Shown piece by piece: positions 21,631 to 33,484 of a stretch of 64,000 nt of DNA; the first letter of the stretch is position 1, and each line of letters opens with the position of its first letter. Below the pieces are notes generated by a model. It had not been told where the DNA came from. It was given only the letters and a program-made list of their open reading frames with translations, and did no database searches. This DNA is from Bipolaris cookei (Eukaryota > Ascomycota > Dothideomycetes > Pleosporales > Pleosporaceae): positions 938 to 64,937 of the forward strand of contig NRSV01000047.1 of NCBI GenBank assembly GCA_002286855.1, read 5' to 3'. The translations under genes were made by a program, and so were the position numbers.

Positions 21631-24479
21631 ATGTCGCAAGATACAGGACAAGTAGACCAGACCGCCCCCACACTTGCGCCTACAGACGTAGAGGATGTCC
21701 AACTATTCCGGCGGTCACCACACCCATATCTACGCCACGGGGATGAGATACGCGGTCAGTATCCTGGAAGAGCGCATAGCCTGGGCCTGGAACCCCCAAG
21801 TCATGCCGACGCGAGACTGGGCAGGAATGGTGCAAAGCGCAGAGAACCGGTGTCACAATCACCCAGCGAAAGCGGCACCGAGGCAGACGACGAAGGCTAC
21901 AACCTAGTAAAAGCACTGCCTGCGCCTCCTCTGCGCCTCCACAAGGGACTTCGTAACGCACGGCCCAGGGAAGGCGGGCAATGGGCTAGTCCCTTGCTCA
22001 CGCCTACACAAATCGACGATGAAGGGAGCAAGTTTTCCGACGACTTTGCCAATGGCGGCAATCGAGGAAAACGAAAAGGGATTGCGTATCACCTCGACGA
22101 CGAGGCAAGGGTAGCCAAGCAAAAGTATCTCCAAAGGCGGCGGAATGAGATGGTAAGGAGAGCAACGGAAACAGCTTTGCTCGCTGGTATTAGCATTTTT
22201 GCCATGCATGGATGCGAGTGCTGGAGCGAGCTGTTGTCGTGGCACAGAGGTCAGCATCGCCCGCTGATACATGAAGTGAATGATGGCTAATACCGGCTTC
22301 AGCAGAACTTCTCACGCATATTACTATTATCGTGACATTACTTGGGCTATATCCGCTACGACTACTTTGTCATTCTTGGGAGAAACACTCGAATCTTACA
22401 CTTCGCCGGCGGATCCATGTACCAGCAGCTTTCGATCCGGCTACGATACTATACCCACCAATACTGCCTGTACTGATCGCCATTTCACTCTTTGCTTCGT
22501 CGCCGAAGCCTTTGCTTCCAAATATTCTCCTCGGACTGGCAGCATTGCCAGCCAGAATCATTCCTTTCAACCCTTCACCTTTGGGATTTTCATCGCTTCA
22601 CTGGTTAATTTCCATTTTGCCGCTCATCGCGGCTGAAAACACCGATGTACCGTCTAGACTATCTGCACAGAAGCCATACAAGCTGAAACTACCCCCTCCG
22701 CACCAAGGGTTGGATCCAGAAGTGCTCGTCTGTCTGTTTCCCCTACATCAGGCACTACTGCCCCCTTTGTACTATCTCACTACAACGAGCCTTCTGCCAA
22801 CGGAACTGCACTTGCTGTCGATTGGGCTAATCAACTTACTTTTATTTTCTGACTCGCCTCAGGCGATAATACTTAGTATTCTGCTGTGGATGGGCGGGCT
22901 CGGAGTGTTTGTATGCTGCGGCAAAGTGCTCAAGTGGGGGGTTGCGCTCGCACGCATCCCCCGCTGGAGGCTCCGGCGCGCGGGCCAGGTGATTCGGGCT
23001 CGTCAAAGCTTTTTGGAAATTTTGAATAAGAGCCTGGGCTCCGGACGCAACGGACGTGGCTCTGTAGCGAAGAATAGCGACAGCGATGCAGATGATGACG
23101 ACGCCGTTATGTTTGGAAATAAGACCGAAGGCCTCAAGATTGACATACCTCAACACAATACTATAGGTATCTTGTCTACGGGCAGAGCTGAGCCACATTC
23201 GGCTGCCGAAACGACCAAGAAGTTTTTTGACAAGATTGATGGAAAGAGCGAGGAAGCTTATGGCGTGGGCCGCACGCGTAGGAACACTCTGCCTATTCTC
23301 GCGGCTGAAAATCACGCATCACCGCATCGATACTCGCATCGAAAACGATCCAGATCAATTGCACAGTCATACCTGGAGCTTACGCCTGCACAGGCAACAC
23401 TACGGAAGTGGCTTTATGCCGCATACTTTTACTGGGTGGTTGTAGTTTTGATACTGGGCCCGATCCGGTATACTGTCAGCAGGTACGCACTGTATGACCA
23501 CGAGCCATTTGGATGGGCGATTAGCTACCTCTTTGGAAATTTACCCAGCATGCAATGGAAAGTGTTTGAATGGAACCTGGACTGGTGGATAGCGCTACCG
23601 TCGAGGGAGTTGTCGGATGATATGGTTGCAGGGGCGCAGGACATGGCACTTGGCGAACGGGTTGGGCTTGTGCTGCTAGGCGAGGCCAACACACGACTGT
23701 TGCTGTGCATGTACTGCATAAGCACCATTGTTGCGGGTCTTGTTGCAGTATTTTCACTATCTGCTGTTGTTGAGGTGGACACGCGCCGCAAGGTGTTTCA
23801 CGGAACCATGGTGGCCATGCTGCTGCCAACCATCTACGTCGACCCGTGTTTCGTCGCGCTAGCTCTGGCGCTCGTACTGGCCATTTTTATTCTGCTGGAT
23901 CTGATCCGTGCCTCACAGCTTCCGCCTCTGTCGAAACCGATTGCTAGGTTTCTCACGCCATATGTAGACGGGCGGGATCTCCGCGGACCCGTAGTGGTTT
24001 CACACATTTTCCTTCTTGTCGGCTGCGCGATACCGCTCTGGCTATCTCTGGCGGGAGTAGGGCGGAGTGGGGGAGAACCGTGGCAAGAGTGGAGGGTCAA
24101 GAGCCGAGACATTAGCATGGTGTCGGGAGTGGTTTGTGTAGGTATGGGGGATGCAGCAGCATCGCTCATCGGGCGGCGCTATGGACGTCGCAGATGGCCA
24201 TGGGCAGGTGGCAAGTCACTGGAGGGCTCGCTGGCTTTCGCTGTTGCGGTGACTGCTGGGCTTGTGTTTGGCAAGGCATGGCTGTACTTTGGATGGAGGA
24301 ATGGTCAGATGGTGCAGAAGACAATGGGAAGCTGGGTGGTGGAGGCTGCGATGACGGTGGGAAAAGCCGGTATTTGCGCAGCAGGAGCGAGCTTGAACGA
24401 GGCGGTGCTCACAGGCGGCAACGACAACGTGATTGTGCCAGTGGTGCTGTGGGTTCTTGTGAGAGGGGTCAGGCTGTGA
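21631..24479 (+). CDS. SEC59: Dolichol kinase (Sec59 family)
   Basis: ER membrane enzyme that phosphorylates dolichol with CTP, the last step in making dolichyl phosphate for N-glycosylation, O-mannosylation and GPI anchors. Two exons: 21631-22249 and 22306-24479, about 930 aa. The acceptor has two adjacent AGs (22301-22302 and 22304-22305), both in frame. The first about 190 residues are hydrophilic and disordered, an extension beyond the yeast enzyme. The rest is multi-spanning. The C-terminal catalytic region contains DISMVSGVVCVGMGDAAASLIGRRYG...WPWAGGKSLEGSLAF, the CTP-transferase signature (GDxxAsxxGxxxGrxxW...K-leGs). The final helices end in VIVPVVLWVLVRGVRL. Identity rests on this motif and topology. 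Confidence 0.9.
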
Positions 24480-25665
24480 GGAGCCTGGGGCAGATGGCGT
24501 CAGATGGCATGCAGGTACAGTGCTCAGGCAAGGAGGCTCGACTAGAGACGGGGCTATATATGGAATGCAAGAGTCTGCCGACCCAGCTAGGCGTGTGAGC
24601 AAGAGTGTGGTTGTGTGAGAAGGAGAGCAGAGCCACTACGTCATCGTAGTAGTTGAAGGCTGGGCTGGCTGGGCTGGCTGGGCTGGCTAGCGCTCCGTCG
24701 CGAACTGGGACGCTAGCTGCAAGTCACAGCGGCGGCCATTGACGGTGCCGAGGCAGGGATGAGACGGGCACAAGAGCGATAAGCTATGGTGGTAATATTA
24801 CTTAGTTACGTGCTTGGGCTGGGCACGACAGATGGCAGATATGGCAGGCTGCTTGCTCATGCCCCAGGCGAATGGCGTGCGTTATGGTCATGCCGCCGGG
24901 CACATGATGAGGCCCCTCTTGTCGCCTGGTGCCAGGCAAGCAAGGCAGTGCCCATGGCCAAGGGTAGACTCGTCAAAGGCGCCACGGGGCGGGCCACAAG
25001 GGCATATGAGCATCAGTAAAGTCGATATGTACATTGCTGTGTGTCAGACATGGGCTCCCGTATGCTCGTGTCGTCGGTGCAGCCATGGAGACGCCTCGTC
25101 TCGCACGCGTCGTTATCAGTCCTATCAAGGCAGCGCTAGCGGCGCGCTAAGCCCTGCCCCATGACTGCGAGTCGAGCCTGGGGGACCCTCCACTCGACCG
25201 TCTACCTAAACCACCCAAGCCACTCTACTGCTCACTGCCCTCTGCTCCTTCTCTTCCCTACTGTTGCTGTCGCTCTCGCTGTCGCTTTCACCATAGTCGT
25301 CGCTGTGCATTGCCCATAACTCTTGGACCTCGCGCCAACGTCTTGCCGCCACCCTGCGTCTCGCCTCGCGTCCCCGTCACCACTATCGATAGCACCGCAT
25401 ACAGCCAACATCTCCGCGTCCCGACAACACAACCACCGCCCCGTTACCTCCCAACAGCTCATGTACAACTCGCTCACGGCTACCCTGTACCTGCATCTGC
25501 GCTGGTAGCCTCTTCCTGACCACCCCACGCATAATAACCCATCTCACCACCTCCACCACCACCTCCACCACCACACCAACCACCACTACCACCACCACTA
25601 CCACCCGCAGTAAATACACTCTCACCATCGACGCCGAGCCAGGCAGCACACTCCGTGCCGCCACC
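24480..25665. other. Intergenic region upstream of ATG1, with tandem repeats
   Basis: 1.2 kb. A 9-bp tandem (GCTGGGCTG, three copies plus a part) lies at 24659-24690. A CCA/ACC trinucleotide-like tract covers about 25545-25606 in the probable ATG1 leader. A CAG acceptor-like site follows at about 25610, so a leader intron is possible. No gene supported. Confidence 0.55.
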
Positions 25666-28600
25666 ATGGCTTCACCAAGCTCCCATGCCCCCCGTCGATC
25701 GGGGGCATCACCGTCTTCATCTGCTGCCCCAGGCTCAGAGCAGATCATTGGCAAGTTCAAGCGCCTGCACCACATTGGCAAGGGCAGCTTCGCCGAGGTC
25801 TACCGTGGCATTCACATTGTACGTCACTGCTGCTTATGCTGTTCCTACTCTCTCCGTGCTTAGACATAGAGATCCGTCGCTAACCAAACGGCTGTATACA
25901 GGAAAAGCGCCAATCGGTCGCCATCAAGTCGGTCAACATGAACAAGCTCAACAAGAAGCTCAAGGATAACCTTGTCTCCGAAATTACCATCCTCCGCAGC
26001 CTCCACCACCCCCACATAGTATCGCTCATTGACTGTCAAGAAGCGCCCTCACGTATGCACATCATCATGGAGTTCTGCGAGCTTGGAGACCTGTCAGCCT
26101 TCATCAAGAAGCGCACCGATCTGGTCAATCACCCCCAGACGCAGCGCATGATAGAAAAGTACCCTAATCCCGCCGTCGGAGGTCTGAATGAGGTGGTTGT
26201 CCGACATTTTGCCAAACAGATGGCGAGTGCCCTGGAGTTTTTAAGGTCCAAGAATTACATTCATCGTGATTTAAAACCACAGAACCTGCTTTTGAACCCG
26301 TCCTCCATGTTCTACTCGCAAAGCGGAACTCTCGAACGAATGCCTCTCGCCGCTAGCGCAAACTCGTTGATACCTGCTACTGGAATCGCCTCTTTGCCAA
26401 TGCTTAAGATTGCTGATTTCGGCTTTGCTAGGATTCTGCCGACAACTTCGCTGGCGGAAACGCTCTGTGGCTCTCCGCTCTACATGGCTCCGGAGATTCT
26501 GCGATACGAGAAGTACGATGCAAAAGCTGATCTGTGGTCTGTAGGTACAGTTCTTTTTGAGATGATGTGCGCCCGTCCTCCTTTCAGGGCCAACAACCAC
26601 GTCGAGCTGCTGCGCAAGATTGAAGAACGCAAGGACCAGGTTCGGTTCCCAGAAGGCCTTGTTTGCACCCGGGCTATGAAGAATCTGATTCGCGCCCTGC
26701 TTAAGCGGAAGCCAACCGAACGCATGTCTTATGAATCCTTCTTTGCAGACACTGTCATTCGCGACGAGATCCCTGGAATGGTGGATGAGGATTTGCCCGG
26801 ATCCATGCAGACTTCTGAACGCCTCCAAACTTCTGCCTTGGAGCCGCTTATTGAGCAACCTAGACAAGCTCAGAAAGCACCTGCCGAAATAGATCGCCAA
26901 GCTTCGGACAACCCGTATGCTTCATCGCCCAGGAATAGGCCTTCCTCGCGGCCAAACTCTAGACCGGTTTCTGGAAACTACTCAAACACCCCGCCGATAC
27001 CGGCTTCTGCCCGAAGGCCCAGCATCACGCCAGTCGATCCTAGTGAGGAGCGCGCATCTTATCGCGACCAACGACGCCCAACTCTTGCCAATGCTGCAAC
27101 GGCACCAGCGCGCACCACAACCTTACAAGACCAGGTTGCGCAGGGTATCGCACTCAGTCACAGACGCAGATACTCTCGTGATGAACCAGCACCGTCATCT
27201 GTCGGTTTGAAAGAGCATCTCGATCGTGAGCGTATTCCGCAAAGAGCTGAAGCGAACGTACTACGGGAGGCGGCCGAACGAGCTGCACAGGATAACGCTC
27301 TAGACGAGGGCTTCGTGTTTGTGGAGAAGCGTCGTGTAGAGATTGACGCTCTCGCAGACGAAATTGCCAACAGCCCACAAACACAGCAAGATCGACCAAT
27401 GTATAGGGATACCCCAATCAAACGACGGTCGACAACACAAGGTTCTCCCACATCGACTACTGGTGCGGTCCCTTCAAAAGCTATCCAGATCCAGCAAAAG
27501 CCCACAATCACACATCAACGCACTGGCTCATACAGTCGACGACAATACCGGCCCAGCTTTGAAACAGCAACTTCTGCTCTATCCAAGGCCATGAACATGG
27601 TCAACATCAGAGGACTTGGCCTTTCACCACCCATCATGAAAGGCGTATCGCCGCCGCCCCAGGGATACTCGGCGTTCCCAGCATATCCCACCGCGCAAAG
27701 CAGTATACTACTTGTTGGTGATGGGGGCAAGATAGTCAGCAAAGACGAGGACACACTTACAGTTCGAAGGATCGAGGATCTGGCACAACTCAGCCACGTT
27801 GTCTATGGTTTTGCCGAAGTCAAGTACAGTCAACTAGTCCCTGTTGCACCAAGTGACCCAGCCTTGGGTGACGGGTCCACAGGGGTTGCTCGGAAACCAA
27901 GCAACGATATCATTGAATATGACGAAGACGATGAAGATCTGACGCCTGACACTATTCTCCTCATTTCCGAGGAAGCGTTAGTCTTGTTCGTTAAGACACT
28001 CGCCATGCTAAACAAGGCCATGGACCTCACCGGAAGCTACTGGAATCGGACTCGTCGCCATAGCGGGCTTGAAGGAACTAGTCGTACAAACGCCAAGCTC
28101 GGCCAGGTCGTCTCTTGGATGCGAGATCGCTTCAATGAGTGCTGTGTCAAATCAGAAATTGTTGCTCGCAAGCTTAAGCAAGCACAGCAGCAATTGCCAC
28201 CTGACCACCCCAGCCATCCTCAGAACCAGTCCGCAGCGTCAGGCTCAGCGACTGCCGTGGGCTCTGCTGAGAACATTCTGCTTACTACTGGGGTTACTGC
28301 TGAAAAGCTACTGTACGACCGTTCTCTTGAGATGAGTCGTCAAGCAGCCATCGACGAGCTCACAGGTCACAACCTGGCCGATTGCGACATCAACTATTGG
28401 ACTGCAATCACTATGCTTCAAGCTGTCCTCGAGGAAGAAGAAGATGTACCAGGTCACAAATCCGACGCAGAGGAAATCAATGGTCTCGACGGTGAAGACC
28501 GAAGGTCAATACAAAAGCGTACGTGTCTTTGCAATCATGATTATTAGTAACAGCCCAACTGATTTCGTCTAGTTCTCGAACAAATGAAGAGCCGCCAAAA

Positions 28601-28715
28601 GGCGCTCAAGAGGAAGCTCGATGCTCTCAAAACCCAAAAGCGTTCTTCAATCACTGGCGCTCCTTCGCCTCACCTTGTCGGCCGCAACTCGCCTTCACCA
28701 GCGGCCGCAAAGTGA
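25666..28715 (+). CDS. ATG1: Autophagy-initiating Ser/Thr kinase ATG1 (ULK family)
   Basis: Kinase that starts autophagosome formation with ATG13/ATG17. Three exons: 25666-25818, 25902-28518 and 28573-28715, 970 aa. Introns are 83 and 54 nt. Kinase domain: IGKGSFAEVYRG (about 36-47), ATP Lys60 in VAIKSV, catalytic HRD at 172-174 (YIHRDLKPQN), DFG at 223-225, APE in MAPEIL. The family-specific stretch MSYESFFADTVIRDEIPGMVDEDLP follows. A long Ser/Pro-rich linker leads to the C-terminal tandem MIT-like region (from about HVVYGFAEVKYSQL) that binds ATG13 in homologues. The stop at 28713-28715 overlaps a consensus donor (AA|GTGAGT at 28712), so a longer C-terminus by splicing is possible. Identity is certain; the last exon is not. 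Confidence 0.95.
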
Positions 28716-29460
28716 GTGCAACAAGAAACTGCACAAGCACAAGCACAAGCACAAGCACATACACATATATCACGTCAGGTCCATCTTTCCATCTAGCATT
28801 GCATCCGTTCGGCGCTTCCCAACTTTGCATGAGACGCTTCATTTGTTTATTGGCTCTGCTCTTTTGAGCGATTCTTCACTCATGGCTTATACAGACGAAG
28901 TGCGTTGTTTTTTCCTCGGGGATTTTGCTTGAAGGCGCCATATGGGAGAGAGGCGCTTGTGGCATACGAATATGATACCAGATTTTTTGTTCATTCTTGT
29001 TTTTTCTTTTTCATATCTCGACAGCCAAATTGTGCTGAAAGCGTTTGCTTTTACTTCTTTCTTGTTCAAACTGGTTGACAATTTATCTTGGGTCATATTT
29101 CTGCGGGCGTTTTTTTTTTCGGCATGAGAGGATATTTTCGAGAGATACAGAGAAGGCAACATGCATTGTGGTGAAATTTGGATATTTAATAGAGTCTTGA
29201 TTTGGTGGTGAAAGGAGTTATGATGACTTGTTCACTTGACTTCATCGTCCTTGTGCACCACTCCTCTTATAGACATGGATTGGGTTTGCAGAGTATATTG
29301 CAGTATGCCACGTATCGATATTCGCTCGTGCAGAGAGAGCTCCAAACTTTTGTTTCATCTCTATTCTCTCATAAAATTGTTACAAGACTGCTACTTTTTT
29401 TTTAAGTGTTGTTATTTGACCCTTGGCTTCCGCCTTCTTGTGTATATATATTATCTTGCA
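28716..29460. other. Convergent intergenic region with hexanucleotide repeat
   Basis: 745 bp between convergent ATG1 and the PPWD1-like gene. A GCACAA hexamer is repeated four times at 28731-28754. AT-rich stretches and poly-T runs (about 29109-29119 and 29395-29402) fit 3' ends. An alternative terminal ATG1 exon (28779-28932) is open but unproven. Confidence 0.5.
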
Positions 29461-31517
29461 TCAGGAAACCGAAATATTAATAATCTTAATATCTTCCTCA
29501 GGCTTCTCCTTGTACACCTTTGTATTCTCAATCTTATGCACAACATCCATGCCCGCAATGGCGCGCCCAAAAATCGTATGCTTGTTATCGAGCCACGGCT
29601 ATTTTACGCACACAAAAAACAATTAGCTTCCATGTTCATCGTAATGTCAAACACATGGGGTAGGAAGATTACATATAATAACTTACCGTTTTCTCCGTGG
29701 TAATAAAAAACTGACTCCCATTGGAATTGGGTCCCGCATTCGCCATGCTAACCGTATACGGCTTGTCGTGCTTGAGGTTGGAAAACTCGTCTGCGAATTC
29801 TTTGCCCCAGATGCTTTCGCCACCCGTGCCGTCGCCCAAGGGATCACCCGTTTGGATCATGAATTTGCGAATGACGCGGTGGAAGATGACGTTGTTGTAG
29901 TAGCCGTTGCGGGCGTGAGTGACAAAGTTTTCAACGGCTTTAGGGGCCGCATCGGGAAAGAGGCGGACGGTGATGTCGCCATACGTTGTGTGCAGGGTGG
30001 CTGTTGTGCCGGTTGCTGCCAGGGCCTTTTCATCGTTCTTCTTGTTCGAGTTTGCGGCGCGCGGCTTTTCGTTTTGCACGTCGCGGACGGACTTGGAGAC
30101 GGTCGAGTCGTTGGTGTACATGTAGAAGCGGACTTTGCCGGATCCTGTAGATACCAGCATGGCATCTCGGGCTTCGGCTTCTTGTAGCAGGGGGTTCTCA
30201 CTTGCTGCCATTTCGACTGTGATGACTCCTTTCTTCTCGGGTTGGCCTTGGTAGAGACATAGCCATAGCGGACGGATCGACTCTTCTTGGCCGTAGAGCT
30301 TGACAAGCTTGTTGGTCACCGTGTTGATGACTTTTACGCCGTACATGCTGCCGTAGAGAATGAAGTTACTTGTCTCGTCGAAAATGACATTCATGCGGCT
30401 TCGCAGCCACGGCTGGTCAAGTTCTCTCTCGATGCCTATTCTTCGCCCAAACTCCATGTCTTCTAAATGCTGGACCGCAGTTCCAGCCTGTTGCATGCTT
30501 GTCATCGTTTCAATGGATTCGTCATAAGTTCGGTGCAGCTTTCCCGACGCAAAGTCAAACAAGCGGACCTTGCGGTCAGGGAACGAAAATGTAGCAAATT
30601 GCTTGCCAGTGGGCGAGATGGTGAGCGAAGAAGGGACGCATTTGGACTTTTTGAACTCAAACAGACTTGTCGAGCTCTTCAAAGACCATACATTGTCTGG
30701 TTTCTCATAATTTCCATTTGGTCTCCAGTACTCCACCATGCCGCCTTGGTCCACGCTCACCACGCAGTCGTAGTCGTTGTTGTACGCCATCAAACTTACG
30801 GGCGCTCTATGCACACTTTTCAAGACCTGTAACGGCTCCGGGTTCTCGCCCCTGCCATCATATATACGAATCCAGCTGTTCTCTTCCGAGCTAACAGCTA
30901 GTTGAGGGAAGCTTGCGCCTCGGCCATGTAGCCAACAAACAGCTAGAGGGGCATAATTCAAGGTCAACATAGCCAGCAGGTCGAATGTGACGACATCAAA
31001 GATCTTGATGGTCCTGTCCGCACCAGCAGTCGCAAAGCTGCGGCCGTCTGCGCTCACGTTGACAGACTTGATCTCACCGCTATGGGCGCGAAACTCTTTG
31101 ACAAACTCGATGCCTCCAAAGACCTTTTTCCAAAATTTAACAACGCCATCGATGGAACTGGTGATGAGAAAGTCGGTGTGGGGAGTAAATGTGGTAAAGC
31201 ACAGTTGTTCGCGGTGCATGAGTGATTTGGAGTAGCGGGTTGCACCAGGCAGCGCAGCAACGTAGAGCTTTTCATACGGCAGTTTGCGTTTCTTCTTTTT
31301 CGGCGCAGAGGAAGGGAGGGCGGGCCCAAAGTCGTCGTCGTCGTCGGAAGATGTATCATCTAAAGAATATAGTGTTAGAGAGAGTTGCGCGCATACAACA
31401 CGGGTTGATAGTACTTTCGTCAGCCTGCGCTGCAGATTCCTTTACAGATATGCTGCTTTCGGCCTCCATTTCGGCGCGAGAGCGCTTTGGCTTAATTGGC
31501 GACTGCGATCCGTCCAT
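29461..31517 (-). CDS. PPWD1: Cyclophilin-type peptidyl-prolyl isomerase with N-terminal WD40 repeats (PPWD1 type)
   Basis: A spliceosome-associated proline isomerase in other eukaryotes. Three exons on the minus strand: 31415-31517, 29687-31359 and 29461-29598, 637 aa. Introns are 55 and 88 nt. The first join (donor GTACTA at 31414) is chosen because it alone keeps frame. Order: short charged N-terminus with an Asp tract and a KKKKRKLP basic signal; WD40 repeats from about residue 70 (LITSSIDGVVKFWKK, FATAGADRTIKIFD, CVVSVDQGGMVEYW); then cyclophilin. Active-site residues are in NVIFHRVIRKFMIQTGDPLGDGTGGESIWG and NAGPNSNGSQFFITT, with PWLDNKHTIFGRAIAGMDVV in the last exon. The catalytic Arg (FHRV) is present. 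Confidence 0.94.
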
Positions 31518-31816
31518 GTCTGTTGTGTTGTAGGAAAATGCCGTGGGCGCGTTTACCCAACATCTTCTCACGAACTCGACGGCCAGGGCTGCATTTCGCT
31601 AGATCGCGTTGTCACGTGCGTTACTATGGCCGGTCTCAAATTCCAAGCTAGTAAACATACGTCACTCAGGTACACCACGTGATAACGCATATAGAGTTAA
31701 GCAGAACTTGGGCAGTTGATTTATTAATTTTGCCATGTCATCGTCCCGTACTATCGTACATGATGATGCCCATCGCTCTACCCTCATCACGGCCGTAATG
31801 TGACTAGCATCCCAAT

Positions 31817-33101
31817 CTACAACTTCTGGTAATCTAGCTTGCCCTCGAGCTTCTTCGACTCGGCCATCTTTCGGACTGCTTTGTTGAAATCGTCCTGGTT
31901 GATTGAGTCTCGGTAGTCCTTGATAGCAAAGAGGCCGCTGGGAAATGTTAACATTCATCTTTTTCTTCGGAATCAAGCAAAGTACTTACGCTTCTGTTAC
32001 GACGTTACGCAAATCGGCGCCGTTGAATCCATCACTCATCTTGACAATGCTCTCAAAGTCAATCTCACCATCTGTGACAACACTTCCAGAGTGGATCTTC
32101 AGAATCTCTAGACGTCCAACTTCATTCGGCAGGGGAATCTCGAGCTTGCGGTCAAGACGTCCAGCACGCAGTAAGGCGGGGTCGAGGGTATCTGGTCGAT
32201 TAGTTGCCATGATGATCTTGGTCTGACCAAGGTAGTCGAAACCATCCAGCTGGTTCAGTAGCTCCATGAGGGTTCGCTGAATCTCACGATCTGCTGATGT
32301 ACCTTCGGAGAAACGTCGACCACCAATGGCGTCAATCTCGTCCATGAAGATGATGCAGGGTTCGTGCTCCTTTGCGTAGCCAAACATTTCACGGATCAAA
32401 CGCGCCGACTCGCCAATGTACTTGTCGACAATGGCCGACGAAACAACCTTGAGGAAGTTGGTCTCCAGACTGCTCGCCACGGCACGGGCCAGCAGCGTCT
32501 TTCCGGTACCTGGGGGTCCGTAGAGCAGCACACCCTTTGGCGGCTTGATGCCTACTCGCAGAAACAGCTCAGGGTTCTTGAGTGGCAGCTCAATGACCTC
32601 ACGGAGCTCACGAATCTGCTCGTTCAGACCACCAATTCCACCAAAACTGACCTGGCCGGGGTCTTCCAATGACATGTTGTAGACGAGGGGATCGACTTCG
32701 CGGGGCAGCATGCGCATTATAGTAAGGGTTGTCATGTCGAGAGCAACGCGTGTTCCCTGTTTGAGCTTGGCCTTGTCGACCTTTGACCGGCATCCGACTA
32801 CATAGCGGGGGCCGGATGATGCCTTGACAATGACTGCAGACGCCGGGTTAGCATTTGAGGGTGACGGAGTCTAATACAACGTACATCGCTCCTCATCCAA
32901 CTGCTTGAGCACCTCGCCTATTATCTGACCGACACTCTGCAGCGCCTTGATGTTCTCCTCCGATACGTCAAAGTCATGCTGTAGACCTTTTATCTCCAGT
33001 CGCAACGCCTTAAGCTTAGCCTCCCACTCTCTTGACTCGAGGAGCTTGGACTTGTAGGCTTCGAGCGCATGCTCGCGTTCTTGGTCGCCACTGCCACTCA
33101 T
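31817..33101 (-). CDS. RPT4: 26S proteasome regulatory ATPase subunit Rpt4 (PSMC6)
   Basis: One of six AAA+ ATPases of the 19S base that unfold substrates and open the 20S gate. Three exons on the minus strand: 32885-33101, 31990-32833 and 31817-31937, 393 aa, matching the family. Introns are 51 and 52 nt. N-terminal coiled coil (about 10-72), OB-fold part (FIVKASSGPRYVVGCRSKVDKAKLKQGTRVALD), Walker A GPPGTGKT at about 178-185, Walker B IIFMDE at 233-238, ISRH-type segment ATNRPDTLDPALLRAGRLDRK with the Arg fingers, and the C-terminal FNGADLRNVVTEAGLFAIKDYR. The gene is divergent from RRP9. The nearest Rpt relative by sequence is Rpt4, given the short N-terminus and FSEGTSADREIQRT. Confidence 0.96.
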
Positions 33102-33484
33102 GGTAGGCTGTGTATGTCTGCGGGTGGGTGGTGGATAGGTGAAGGGCGATGCTGTGCAGATGGACAGCGGCCGGGTTTGCTGCAGCGGGTACCTCTACCT
33201 GAGAGTGACGGCCGGATGGGGGGAGTGGTTCGATTCGGGGAATAGGAACCAAGGAGGGGCGGGAAAGCAAAGGCGATTTGTAACAAACGACGATGATGGA
33301 GTCGATGATGTGCCCCAACGCGGCGGCGGAATGAGCGCGCTCAAGGTGCACGTGCGCCAAGACCTCCGCGGCGGTGGTAGCTCCCATCCCAGTCGGCGTT
33401 GGAAAAAAGTTGGCCGACCATTTTTCAAATCGCATCTGGAATCCACCAAGGGCCTCTGTCGCCCACAACCACCACCTCGCCATC
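33102..33484. promoter_or_regulatory. Bidirectional promoter between RPT4 and RRP9
   Basis: 383 bp between divergent start codons must carry both promoters. No GGTGGCAAA-type proteasome control element was found by eye on either strand, and no TATA box. Confidence 0.55.
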
